Shown: piece after piece, positions 11,001 to 21,796 of the stretch | Position numbering within the stretch: the stretch's first letter is position 1 | Layout: each line of letters begins with the position of its first letter | DNA from: Pogona vitticeps | Taxonomy: Eukaryota > Chordata > Lepidosauria > Squamata > Agamidae | Length of the DNA stretch: 64,000 nt | Assembly: GCF_051106095.1 (NCBI RefSeq) | Contig: NC_135786.1 | Location: forward strand, 207,137,001 to 207,201,000 | Direction of reading: 5' to 3' | Notes under the pieces: generated by a model | The model's input: the letters and a program-made list of their open reading frames with translations, nothing else | Told to the model about the DNA's origin: nothing | The model's database searches: none | Position numbers and translations under genes: made by a program

Positions 11001-13464
11001 TGTTTCACCACAAAAAATTGCTTTGGACAAAGAGGAACTAGTTTTCTCCCACTTTCAGTTGCTGTTGTGCTGTCACATTTTGGCAATGTGTAGTAGGGTG
11101 TCTAGCACACAGCATGATTTTTAGAGATGTAAAATTACCCTTTGAATTTGTTCACTTGCTCCAACTAATATTCTGTTTTTTGGCATACCAGATATATTTT
11201 CAATCTGTTAAGGAACAAAGATACCACATATTAATGTGTCATCTCTATTTGATTTTATAATATTCCAATTTGGAATGGCTCACTTTAGGGCTGTTATTAG
11301 TTGGAAATTAGAAATCCTTGTTGATATAGAATATACTGAGCATATTCTGACTTACTTCATGCTCTGTCCACCTCAAAATCTAGAGAACAGATTTGGTCCT
11401 TAAACTACAAAGCTTAGCCATCTCTGACTTAAACAAATCAGTATTCGTCTGTATTTCGGGATGCTAGAAAAATTGGTCCCAGTTTACTTACAGAATCCTA
11501 TTGGGAGGAAAAATGCAGTACAGTATTTATACCAGAAGACTTAAGTGTACTCATGTTTCCTACCTCAAAAGCCATTGCTTTAATCCCTTTCTCTTTCTTT
11601 GTAAACAAATTTTGTTGCTGTCCTAGGAAATATTTCTGTTGTACAAATATTGGGGTTTAAGCTTTGTACTGAAATATTCCTGCAGTCTCATCACTCCCTT
11701 CCCCTCATTTCAGTTTCCTTTTATTTTGTTAAGAAATAAAAGATTGCATGAATTTACTCCAATGTGTTACCTGTGCCAAGTTTGCAGCAAACTTTGACTC
11801 TGCTGACTTTCCATTCTCTGTGTGTGTGTGTTGTCTGGTACGCGTGTCATTTACAGTATTTTTCCGTGTGAAAGATGATACTTTTTCCTAAAATCATTGG
11901 AGGGAAAATTGAGGGTCGTTTTTTATGTGAAAGTAAGCTGAGGAGAAAACCATGGGGTAGCAAAACTGCCTACCCTATGCTCATTAGTGGGGTCTGGAGG
12001 CACCTCTGTGCCAGGACCCACCCCCTCTGTTTATGCTGCTGCTTCACAGATCTGAAGCAGCAGGTGCTCTTCCTCCTCGCCTGCAAGCGGATCTGGAGTG
12101 GCCCCACGGCTCAGGAAATGGAGGGGTAAAGCAGCGATGATCTCAGCCCTTTGATCCTGCAACCCTTTCATCACTGCTTCATCCCTCCATTCAGGGCTTA
12201 GGAAATGGAGGGGTAAAGCAGTGATGAAATGGCTGCAGGATCGCAGCCCTTTGATCTGCAGCCCTTTCATCGCTGCTTTCCCCCTCCACTTCCGCAGCCC
12301 TTTGATTCTACTTTTGAGGGCCTTAGGAAGTGGAGGGGGAAAGCAGCAATCAAATTTTCTTATTTGGGTTGGAAAAGTGGAGGATGTCTTATACATTGGG
12401 TCATCTTATACTGTACGTGGAAAAATTGGGTAAGTAGGGAAGGAAAAGGATGGCAATATTGCCATTGACAGTGTGCTGTGATGCCACTAGATGGCTCACT
12501 GTAGTTTTTAAAAAGCTAGTTTTAAACTACAAATGAAGCTAGGATAATTTTTTAAAGGTAATTGGGATGATAAGCACATGTTGTGATGCTATCAGGGCAC
12601 AGGGCAAATTTAACGTGATCTTAGAGGGGCAAGGATTTGACACAGAGCTCTAGTGTCCATGGAATTGCATCTTCATATGGTAGCTATAAATAGATGTGGG
12701 CATCTTTCTGATCTGTGTGATCACTATAATTGGCCATCAGAAAATTTTGTGATGTGGGAAAATTCATATGAGCATAAAACATAATGAGATAGCTCTCTGG
12801 GGTTTTTTCTGCACTTTTCCTTTATTCCTGAGCTGTACCTTGTAGAATTTTACGGCCTGTTAAATGTATAAACTTGTTTCCATCACATGTGGTCCCTGTA
12901 TTGGGAGAAAGGTTGGTTATAAAATAATGAAATCACAATCAGGCTCACATCTAAGTCAGCATATTAATTTATATTATTTTCACATCAGATGCATGCAAAT
13001 ATGTTGACTGTTCTGAGTGAACATTAGATACAGTACAGGAGAATGCTCATTTTTGCTTCTGGGAGTATTGTTAAATGCTTTAGGCATATACATGGAACTC
13101 TGTGTGTACTGGTCACAGGTATGTTTTTTTTTAATTTCTGCACATCTTTTGATTTTGAAAAATCTCTTTGCAAGGAACAATTTGTAATCAAAGATGCATT
13201 TCTACAAGTGAGTATTTCAAGTTTTAAAACACAGTACTGCACCATATTACAAATATTTTAAAATGTTGAGACCATTCGGAGTATTCATCTGATACTGTTC
13301 TGTAAATTGTCATTAATTGCCTTTTGTTTTTCTCTCTCTTTTGTCTTCTGCTTTTTTTAACAGTTGATGGTGAAAAACTGATTATGAAAGCAGCTAACTT
13401 AACAATCCGTGACATGTTAGATGTGTTCAAGTCAAAATGTGAACTCAGAGATCTTAAGTCATAA
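7962..13464 (+). CDS. MRPL53: Mitochondrial ribosomal protein L53 (3 coding exons)
   Basis: The gene encodes the large-subunit mitoribosomal protein mL53, which works in mitochondrial translation in the matrix. Coding exons are 7962-8062, 10637-10749 and 13364-13464, joined in phase 2 and phase 1 by GT-AG introns of 2574 and 2614 bases, giving 104 residues against 112 in human. Diagnostic blocks from the family are VRFCPFESNVESTR at about residues 21-34, TEVRHDGSEP at about 56-65 and GEKLIMKAANLTIRDML at about 75-91. The N-terminus is basic and hydrophobic, as expected of a matrix import signal, and the ATG sits on a YY1-like site at the CpG-rich promoter. The C-terminus is shorter than in mammals, ending soon after the last conserved helix. 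Reading frame and splice sites are intact, so it is a working gene rather than a retrocopy. Identification is by recalled motifs, not a search. Confidence 0.95.
8425..8530 (-). mobile_element. L2-group LINE tail in MRPL53 intron 1
   Basis: The minus strand reads as the last ~100 bases of the L2-type 3' UTR, with AAGCCGTCTTGGGTCC and a GGAAAAGGCAGCCGAGAAAT block. It is a tail-only fragment. Confidence 0.55.
8690..8760 (-). mobile_element. LINE tail remnant with (AAT)n
   Basis: A short (AAT)n run is followed by TTTATTGTCATTGTAATATA, the same junction seen at 18359, where (AAT)n meets the 3' end of a Rex1/Babar-like LINE. This suggests a strongly truncated copy of the same element. Confidence 0.45.
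9880..10295 (+). mobile_element. LINE C-terminal fragment, clade undetermined
   Basis: Pieces of the plus-strand frames resemble the C-terminal tail of some LINE polyproteins: DGRIPKDPLYGE near 9895, WRQAVQHGLSQFEETLVQQA near 10056-10115, and a zinc-finger-like end with GRDCHSCIGLLSHTR near 10180-10225. Frames shift between the pieces, so the copy is decayed. The clade is not clear to me. It lies inside MRPL53 intron 1 in the sense direction. Confidence 0.5.
10637..10749 (+). CDS. MRPL53: MRPL53 coding exon 2
   Basis: The acceptor is TTTTCAG and the donor GTAAGA. The exon encodes residues from HFLECVFARKAYKT to PIIDVTF, including the conserved VRHDGSEP motif. It ends with one base of a Val codon. 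Confidence 0.95.
11854..12430. mobile_element. Non-autonomous DNA transposon, copy c
   Basis: The left end CAGTATTTTTCCGTGTGAAAG matches the right ends of copies a and b in reverse, and TA flanks both sides. The family block AAAATCATTGGAGGGAAAATTG is the reverse of the one near 1670 and 2620. The interior holds three spaced copies of a GGAARTGGAGGGGNAAAGCAG unit (about 12112, 12201 and 12327) with partly inverted counterparts between them. It lies in MRPL53 intron 2. Confidence 0.6.
12484..12495 (+). promoter_or_regulatory. CTCF-like motif (plus strand)
   Basis: The sequence CCACTAGATGGC matches the core of the CTCF consensus but the flanking two bases do not. It lies in MRPL53 intron 2 and points the opposite way to the motif at 5299. 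Confidence 0.22.
13364..13464 (+). CDS. MRPL53: MRPL53 coding exon 3 and stop
   Basis: The acceptor follows a long pyrimidine tract ending TTTTTTTAACAG. The exon encodes DGEKLIMKAANLTIRDML and the C-terminus CELRDLKS before TAA at 13462-13464. The 3' UTR follows directly. Confidence 0.95.
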
Positions 13465-13571
13465 GAGAAATTTGGAAAAGAGAGTTTTTGAAAGCTGGTG
13501 AATGAAGAGAGCATATAAAACAGGCAACCAACGTCTTCATTCAGAATGGCAAAGCCTTTATCAACAACTGA

Positions 13572-13656
13572 AATAAATGTGTGGTGTATATGGAAAGAAG
13601 CCAGACTGCTTTTGAGAAATAATTGAATGCTTTTTTTTTATTTTTTTTAAAATAAA
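13572..13656 (+). terminator. MRPL53: MRPL53 polyadenylation signals
   Basis: AATAAA occurs at 13572-13577, about 110 bases after the stop, and again at 13651-13656 after a T-rich run. Either could direct 3' end formation; the second is followed by a GT/T-rich stretch beginning TGGCTCTCTTGT. Confidence 0.55.
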
Positions 13657-14161
13657 ATACAGAATTCTAATGGCTCTCTTGTACAACATCCAATACTGCC
13701 CCAAAGTCATTCAAATAGGTGGGAAGCCCTTTTCTTTCAGTTATAGCTAGGCAATTGTTTTTCTCAACACCCTTGTTGATTATGGTTTGTTTTTGTTTTG
13801 TATATGAGGATGTTCACAGTGTACTCATTTGCCCTAGTCCCTCCTCTTTCCCTGATTTGCTTCCCACATACAGGCAAATTGAGGAAAAAAGAGATTGCTC
13901 ATTACACTTTTGAGCATTTCTTACTAAAGCTTCGCAGTTCCTGGCAGTTGGGTAATTAGTTTAAGTTGCTAGGGACAAAGTAATAGAGCCTAATCATTGT
14001 GCAATGTACATGTCAATTGGGCAATAATTTGGGGAAGTTGGCAGATTAACCCGAATAAACCTATTGACTAGGTTTTCTTTCTTTCTTCTTTGACTTAGTA
14101 TAATAATTATGTACTATCAAGTAAATTCTGACTTATGGCAACCATTTCTGGTTGTTTAAAG

Positions 14162-14297
14162 CAGTGGTCCCCAACCTTGGGCCTCCAGATGTTCTTGGAC
14201 CACAGCTCCCAGAAGCCTTCACCACCACCTCTGCTGGCCAGGATTTCTGGGAGTTGAAGTCCAAGAACATCTGGAGGCCCAAGGTTGGAGACCACTG
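14162..14297. mobile_element. Palindromic hAT-like MITE
   Basis: The 136-base element is one long inverted repeat with ends CAGTGGTCCCCAACCTTGGG and its complement. It is flanked by GTTTAAAG and GCTTAAAG, an 8-base target duplication with one mismatch, which points to the hAT superfamily. Related copies lie at 16740, 20688, 38078 and 42305. Confidence 0.75.
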
Positions 14298-14309
14298 GCT
14301 TAAAGCACA

Positions 14310-16003
14310 GCACAGTCAGGATGGTATGGGCTTGCCTCTTAGAAGTGCTGAGTACAGTGAAGAAATATTTATGTGAATATGAGAGAGAGGGTTCACATAA
14401 ATTATTTGATATTGTACATTTGTACATCAGTTGCAAAACAGAACCTATTTACTAAACTTCACCTACATTTATGCCTAAGCTTGTCTGTACCTTATTTGTC
14501 CAGATAAATATCAGTGTAGGCTCTCTGATAGTACTTGATGTGGAGCATACTTGGGGAAGTTCCATTTAGTGTGTACAGCACTGATCTAGATGGACCAATG
14601 TTTTGGCAGCTTTCTGTTCATGGATGGAGAATCTTTTTGACCAGTGAACTGCATTCACTTGTATATTATCCCCACGGACACTGGAGTGCCCTTGCAATGC
14701 AGATTTTAAGAGTGTATACTGGCCTGTATGGGAAGGAAGAGTCACTCACTTCCTGCTTCACAGACACAAGCTACTCCATCATTGGGATGAATTACATGGA
14801 ATCCACCCATTGTGTAGTTAAGAAACAATGAATGGGCGGAGGAAGAGAATTTCATTAAGTGATGGGACATTCATGCAAAGGGTTCTATATCCTGTCCGAA
14901 ATCCAAGACGAATTACTGCCAAACAGTGCTGAGCTTCAATGAACTGATGTCCTGTTTTAGTATAAAGCCACCTCCTGTGATCCTAACACCAACAATTGGG
15001 ACATTACCTTATTTCTGGAAAGCAGCATTGGGAAGGTAAAGGTCTGTTTCTATTGCACAATGATAATGGCGCGGTACAAGTAAAAACAATTGTTCTATCT
15101 TAAAAGTATGGGTGCTGCAATAGGAGCCTCTCTATAAGAATGACAAATGTCAACAGTTTCTGGGAAATTGGGAAAATCCTGTGACACTAAGCTGATGAGA
15201 ACAATTTGGGAAACATAAATTCCTGATAACAATCTTCAAAATGACTGCTGGAGTTTTCAAACAACTTTGGCCTTTGAAGTGCCATAAAGTGTTAATTCAC
15301 CTCATATTCCTTACTGGGAAAGAAATCACCCAGTAAGCATCTGGAGATAGCAATCTTAGCATCCCTTTCAACTGGATGAACAAGCTAGCTTTGAATTAAG
15401 TGAGTTTTTATCTCCTTAAAATAGGCCTACCTAGGGAACAGATTCCTTTTGCATATTGACTCAGAAAAGAATCCCACTGAGTTTGCTGAAACTTCTTAGA
15501 AATGTGTTTTTAGAACTGCAGCCCCATTAGTTCTAAATCAAAGTAACTTGACTGAACAGGTCAGAAAACTACACATATTGTGTTTGTATGATTCAATATT
15601 TTTCATTATAGCTGTGTAAACTTTATACTTAATGAAAAAAAAAACAAAGAATAATTTGGAGGGACCAAGTTCTATATTTTGAATGTGTTGTGGTAATGAA
15701 TGGGCCAAACTAGCATTTCATTAAAAGTGACATTGAAGTCCTTATTGCCTTCATCTTAATTGATTAAAGGAACACCTCTAATGTGCAACTTGGCTCACTG
15801 CCATCTCTGTTTTTAGACAGCCCTCCCCAGTGACAACCTGAGTGTCTCTCCTGTCCTAGCAGCATCTCCAGGGAGAAGGACTTCAGTACATTTAGGTCTT
15901 TGCTTACATCCATAATGGGGAATAAATTCTGTGCCTATAATTTGTATAATTTACAAAGATTGCAGAGTGAGTTCTTATAGAATGTGAACTAATTTGTAAC
16001 TGG
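14310..16003. other. Intergenic, no gene recognised
   Basis: No exon, RNA gene or clear repeat was recognised between the palindromic MITE and the Tigger-like element. The one open frame of about 100 codons (14535-14831) has no motif I know. Confidence 0.5.
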
Positions 16004-16005
16004 TA

Positions 16006-16543
16006 CAGTGGGGTCTCTACTTAAGAACGTCCCTACTTAAGGACAATCCAACTTAAGAACAGCTCCATTTGCTAAATTTTGCTTCTACTTGAGAACAGAA
16101 ATCCAAGATAAGAACAGGAAAAAAAACCTTTCCTGCTCTTTTTTTAACCTTAGGTCATCTTAGGTTAAAAAAAAATTCTCCCCCTAGTGGTAGAGTACGT
16201 ATTAACCAGCTTTGCATTAGTTCCTATGGGAACTAATGCTTCAATGTACGAACGCACCTCTACATAACAAAAAAACAGCCAGAACGGATTAATTGGTTTT
16301 CAGTCCATTCCTATGGTAAATTTTGCTTCAACTTAAGAACGTTTCAACTTAAGAACGCCATTCCAAAACGGATTAAGTTCTTAAGTAGAGGTTCCACTGT
16401 AGTTTTTATGGACGGAAAAGAGCAGATACGGATTAAATGGTTTTCAATGCATTCCTATGGGAAATGCAGATTCAACATAAGAACTTTTCAACTTGAGAAC
16501 CACCTTCCAATACGGATTAAGTTCTTAAGTAGAGACCCCACTG
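16006..16543. mobile_element. Tigger/pogo-like MITE, copy 1
   Basis: The element is 538 bases long with ends CAGTGGGGTCTCTACTTAAG and its complement, flanked by TA on both sides as in Tc1/mariner-pogo transposons. An internal end-like block (AAGTAGAGGTTCCACTGTA, near 16383-16401) suggests that it arose by fusion of two related elements. It carries a CTCF-like site at 16178-16190 on the minus strand. It is almost identical to the copy at 55774, so the family moved fairly recently. No transposase is encoded. Confidence 0.82.
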
Positions 16544-16739
16544 TACATTAAACAGTATGTTTAACAGAACTGAAACAGTGGAGCAACTGTAGAGGGCTGC
16601 TTCATAGTGAGAGGAGAGACCCAAGGAAAAGATGAATATTGCCAAGAAGGTCTTGGGGAAAAAAAACCTTGCTTGAAACTCTGCAGAGATGCTGCCAGTC
16701 AGAGTTGACTACTGACCTGGGTGGACCAATGGCCTAGAA

Positions 16740-16839
16740 CAGTGGTTCCCAACCTTGGATAATCCAGGTGTTCTTGGACTGCAATTCCAGAAACTCTGGC
16801 CAGCACAGCACATGCCTTACCCAAGGTTGGGAACCACTG
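16740..16839. mobile_element. Palindromic hAT-like MITE, internally shortened
   Basis: The ends CAGTGGTTCCCAACCTTGG and CCAAGGTTGGGAACCACTG are perfect inverted repeats. The interior is shorter than in the sister copies. The flanking 8-mers GCCTAGAA and GCCAAGCA match at six positions. Confidence 0.72.
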
Positions 16840-17479
16840 GCCAAGCAGTATAAGGCAGCTTTCAATATTATCTCTCCTCCAGGTTTATCCGGAGGACAAC
16901 CCTGTGAGGCAGGACAGAGTGAGACAGTGACTGATAGGAATGTGAACTTCAGAGATTAATTCTTGATTTGAAAACCAATGTTGCCCAAACAAGCCCCTCG
17001 TTTTGTTTTGTTTCATTGACATTAACTCATTTTGGTAGAGTTAACATAAACAGAAACACTTGTTTTCTGGTTCAAGCTGGCTCTAGCTATGTAACCTACT
17101 GCTTTGCCGAAGAAATAAGGAAATTAAGAAGAAATATCTAGTTTTGCACAATATGACTTGTGGCTCAGCAGAAGACACACTCTTTTTATAGAATTGCATT
17201 GTCAGCTTTTTTTACACCATACTGTATATGCATGACTATATGAATTCTGGACTTTCTACTTTAAAATTTCTGAAAAGACAGATGACAAATTATGTTGCAG
17301 ACCCTGCGAGGGACTGAATGGGTATAAGTATCTTAATTAGTAAACAATTATACTAGGGTTTTCCAGCTCATAGTTTCCAAGCATATGTAGGTGAAATTGT
17401 TTTTTTAAAAGACTAACAATAGAGATAAGGATAAACATGAGTGTTTGATGTACATCATTTATGTGTAATCCTCAAAACA

Positions 17480-17640
17480 ATGGTGTAAAATAAGATTATT
17501 ATCCTCCATATTGTGGATGAGGGAACTGAGACTGACAGTAAGCAGTTTCCCTAAGACCACCTAGTGAATGCATGGCAGAGGCAAGATTCAAACAAGAAAC
17601 TTTTGAATCCTGCTTCAGGCTCTTAGCCACTATGTTCCAT
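17480..17640 (-). mobile_element. MIR-like SINE, minus strand
   Basis: The minus strand carries the MIR core order: a tRNA-like CATAGTGGCTAAGAGC head, a GATTTGAATC-like B-box area, a CTAGGTGGTCTTAGGG segment and CTCAGTTCCCTCATCCAC towards the tail. Its head half is unusually similar to that of the copy at 23310. Confidence 0.65.
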
Positions 17641-17736
17641 GCAAGTTCTCATCAGATTAGAACTTCACACTAGCACCTCCGAATTTAAAGCCAGAGTCTT
17701 AATATTTTTGCATGCGGAGTGTCTCCTAATGCAAAG

Positions 17737-17737
<1 letters not shown>

Positions 17738-17830
<93 letters not shown>
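17738..17830. repeat. (AAT)n microsatellite
   Basis: About thirty uninterrupted AAT units. The poly-Ile and poly-Leu frames across it are artefacts of the repeat. Confidence 0.95.
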
Positions 17831-18198
17831 GGGATGAACAACCATTATAATGCCGGAAGCTTTCACACCCATTCCATAACTGGGCTGGCAAGAAATAGCA
17901 AAGTGGCTCCATTCTGACTGATCTTGTCACAAGCTAGCCCTGCTCTGTGGAATTTCCTGACTGTAGCTGAAATTGGCATTACATTTAATGATAAGGATGT
18001 TCTTTCTAGAACTTGCATAATGTATACTCCTACTAGAAATCCAGGTCACAGACATTGGCCAAAATGCTCATGCATAGTTACACTGGCATAATACTGAAAG
18101 CATAACTTTTGAAAGTGAGTTAAATTAGAAAATCGCCATAGAATATCTGTTGCATACAGAGTACACAACAGATAATGTTCCTGAATCAATAAACATGA

Positions 18199-18358
<160 letters not shown>

Positions 18359-19166
18359 ATAATTTATTGTCATAGTATATACACATACAACGAAATTCAC
18401 AGACACCCAGAGACCAGACACATGCACACACATAAAATTCCTCAAACACTCCCCACCCACTAAAAGTCCCCCACTAAAAATACAAACATCTACACTGCAG
18501 GCCAAGTAACTCAGTCCAACTAATTATTCACTGCTGGTGGTCTTTAAGCTCATTATTAATTGCAATTATAGCTCTGGGATAAAAACTACTGAGAAAACAT
18601 GTGGTCCGAGTCTTAATTGTTCTATATCTTCTGCCAGATGGTAACAGTTCAAAAAAGTTATAAGCAGGATGGGAAGAGTCTCTCAGGATGCTATGTGATT
18701 TCCTTAGACAGCGGGATGTGAAGATGTCATCCAGGGTTGGTAGCTGGAGCCCGATGATATTCTGGGCAATTTTAATGGTTCTCTGTAGAGCTTTTTTGTC
18801 CGCTACAGAGCTACTCCCAAACCATGCCAGAATGCCATAGGTTAGGACACTCTCAATGGTGCTACGATAGTATGACAGAAGTAAATGCTGAGATAAATTT
18901 AACTTGCTGAGCATTCTCAGGAAATACAGCCTCTTCTGTGCCTTCTTCATTAGCATGTTGGCATTTATAGTCCATGAGAGGTCCTCTGAGATGTAAGTAC
19001 CCAGAAATTTAAAACTACCAACTCTCTCCACTTCCTCACCGTTTATGTACAGTGGTAAATGTACATTTCTCTTCCTCCTAAAATCAATTATGAGTTCTTT
19101 AGTTTTTTTGATGTATTTATTATAATATTTATTATAATTTCCTAATTTGAGGCAATTTGTCTCCAA
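18359..19166 (-). mobile_element. Rex1/Babar-like LINE, 3' end with open frame
   Basis: A 212-codon minus-strand frame (19166-18528) reads as the C-terminal half of a CR1/L2-group reverse transcriptase polyprotein: KELIIDFRRKR, FKFLGTYISEDLSW, YYRSTIESVLTYGILAWFG, ALQRTIKIAQNIIG, SRCLRKSHSILRDSSHP and LLPSGRRYRTIKTRTT in the usual order. About 150 bases of 3' UTR follow, ending in TGACAATAAATTATTATT. The copy is 5' truncated and lacks the catalytic palm, but its frame is uninterrupted, so it is relatively young. Assignment to Rex1/Babar is from memory of similar fish and reptile sequences. Confidence 0.78.
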
Positions 19167-19779
19167 ATGTTACTTTGTGAGTAGGTATGCTAGTTTGACT
19201 GCAAGAGGATGTTGGCCACTATTATTGTGAACTTCTATCAAGCCGCATATGACTGTTTTGGATGCTAGGCAGAATCTATTGACTGAACATGCAAAATAGA
19301 AATTGCTGGAAATGCTTCAAACAAGGTTAAGCCCTCATTGCTACTCTTGTGGCTAGTCATTGCCACCTGTGGGCAAAAAACAATGAAATGCATTAACTTT
19401 GTACCTGAAACAACTTTGAATTTCTCAGCATGCAAGCAACTGCTGGGATCTCTGCCAGGGAAAGGGAACATTGGAATATTGATCCATAAATCCTAGTGGA
19501 TTTGAGTCACTGGTTGTTTCAAATGAAGCTTTTATTCTGCAGCTGTCTTGTCTCAAACATGTACTTTTATACACAGATGTGGTGGATTTAAAGCATGCAG
19601 ATTAGAATTAGGGGTGATGCTTGTGGATTTGGTAGTCTGACTTTCCTGATTTGTATGTCTGCATTCTGAACAATCAAGATGCTTTTGTATGTCAGCTGTC
19701 TGACAGATTAAAAAGAAGTTTAAAAATATGATTTTATTACTCCTTAATAATATTCTTAAGAGGTGACAGGCTAGATGAT

Positions 19780-19965
19780 TGGCTTGTTTAACTGCATTTG
19801 TATCCTGCCTTTCCACCAATGAGTTTAAGGCAATGCACAAGCTTTCTTCCATCCTGTTTATTCTCACAGCAAGCCTGTGAGGTAGGGCAGAGTGTGAGGT
19901 AGTGACTGGCCCAAGGTCATCCAATGAATTAAATGGCTGGATCTCCCAAGTTGCAGTCTAGTGCC
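19780..19965 (-). mobile_element. MIR/L2-tailed SINE, minus strand
   Basis: The segment TATCCTGCCTTTCCACCAAT followed by CCTGTGAGGTAGGGCAGAGT and TGGCCCAAGGTCATCC matches the reverse of common reptile SINE bodies with an L2-like tail. The family is uncertain. Confidence 0.45.
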
Positions 19966-20687
19966 CCAGAGTTGGCTATTTATATGCTCTACTTCTGTAT
20001 GACTGGACCTTTTGGCGCTTGATGAATCACTGTTTTCTGGCTAAAGAAAGATCCTGATTTTCAGATGAAATGACTCTTTCACCTCAACACTCATTTCTTT
20101 AGGAGTGAGCCACTTCAGATTTTCCAAAGAACAGTTTTAAAGAAATTCAGAAAGAGTCTTGTACATAGTTCATTCCATAGATCTTAGAAAAATTATAAGA
20201 TTACAACTTCCTGAATACCTGGCCAAAATGCCGGCCTGTAGGCTGAGGTAATCTGGAAGTTGTAGTTTCAAAAGGAACTTTACCAAACTCTTGTCCTTCT
20301 GCAAGTCATCTCATCTGAATGTTTTATAGCTGTACCAATAGAGATAATTTGGCAGTGAGTACATATAGTGAGTGAGATGACAGCTGGTTTATGAGACCAT
20401 GGGGTCATGGGGTGGGAGAACACAATATTTATAAGTAAGACAAAGTATTGTGTGCATTTTTCAGGGGAAGATTAATAGTACTCCTCACACATAAAATCAT
20501 GGGGTGCTGGTAAGGTTATGCAAGTGATATTGCTACATTCAAAAGCTACACAATTCATGCTCAGCACATTCACCCAGAATGTAACAGACTTTCTGCATGT
20601 ACTATTAAATGCCCTTCATACAATGGCCGAATGATAGAGGGATAGGGCCAGTCCTGCAATCCCATGACCAACTCACTTATTGTAGTG

Positions 20688-20823
20688 CACTGGTTCCCAA
20701 CCTTGGGTAACACAGGTGTTCTTGGACTGCAGTTCCCAGAAGCCTTCACTACCAGGTGTGCTGGCTAGGGTTTCTAGGAGTTACAGTCCAGGAACACATG
20801 GGTTACCCAGTTGGGAACCACTG
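20688..20823. mobile_element. Palindromic hAT-like MITE
   Basis: Same family as 14162: ends CACTGGTTCCCAACCTTGGG and CCCAGTTGGGAACCACTG with the GAAGCCTTCACTACCA interior. The flanking bases are only partly duplicated, which fits an older copy. Confidence 0.72.
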
Positions 20824-20869
20824 TTGTTAGCGTATGTGGGAGGTCCACCTGAACTTCCACCAGTATATT

Positions 20870-21056
20870 GGCTGTAGTCATTAAGTTGCTTCTGATTTAT
20901 GGTGACCCTAAAAGTGTTTTTGTGATACATGAGATATTCAAGGAACGGATTATTGTTGCCACTCCACCAGTAAGTTTCCCTGGATCAGCAGAGATTTCAA
21001 TGCAGGTCTCCAGTATCCTAGTCTGACAATACCCGCTATACCACACTGGCTCTCAC
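20870..21056 (-). mobile_element. tRNA-derived SINE, minus strand
   Basis: On the minus strand it starts GAGAGCCAGTGTGGTATAG, the usual head of reptile tRNA-derived SINEs, and ends with a CATAAATCAGAAGCAACTTA tail. It is diverged from the 5345 copy. Confidence 0.6.
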
Positions 21057-21796
21057 CTGGTCTATAGGTATTTTACTATATATACCCTGTGTTCCAAGTC
21101 AAATAAGATGGAGTGTTTGATACTGAATGAAAGCATAGCCATACATTGGGCATCTTATGGTGTTTCCAGGCATCAGGCTGGTATGGCTTTTACTATCTAC
21201 TTCTATCAGAGGTAAGCAATGGGATGCACACAGACTACGGGAAGAGAAGGATGGTGGGGAGGAGCAGTACTAGTGACAGTCCTCAAAAGAGTTCCAGGTG
21301 GCTGTCACTGTAACTGCCTGCATTACAACAGAACAACCTCTGCTTCAGGGTACTGTGAACAATTACAATGCGCTCTGACTATGCCAACTGGAGTGACAGG
21401 CCAAAGGGCCCAGAGCAGCAATGTTAGCAATGCTGAGTCTTTGGGGCTTCCCAGGGATGCCACCCACTGATGCCAGGCTGGACACTGGTTATTATCTGTC
21501 TCCTACCAGTGTAAATTTAAGGGTGATTGTGAGATACACAAAGAAATCAGGGAGTCAGCCAAGTTTTGTATAATGTCTCATCAACTGAATGAGTGTCAGT
21601 TGTATGCTTTGGTCACAACAAGGAGACGACATTTCTAGGTACCTTAAATCAAGGGTGGGCCCCCGTGGTACCTCTCCTTCAGCTACCAGAAGTCACCCTC
21701 TCCACTGTCACTGAAATTGTTCCAGTAGGAGTGGGGTAAAACATTTTCCTTTAAAACTAGGTGCACAAAGTCCACGAGCCTTGATTACAAAGAGTC

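Noticed and set aside
17639-17917. Open frame with a long poly-Ile run
   Set aside because: It is the translation of an (AAT)n microsatellite.
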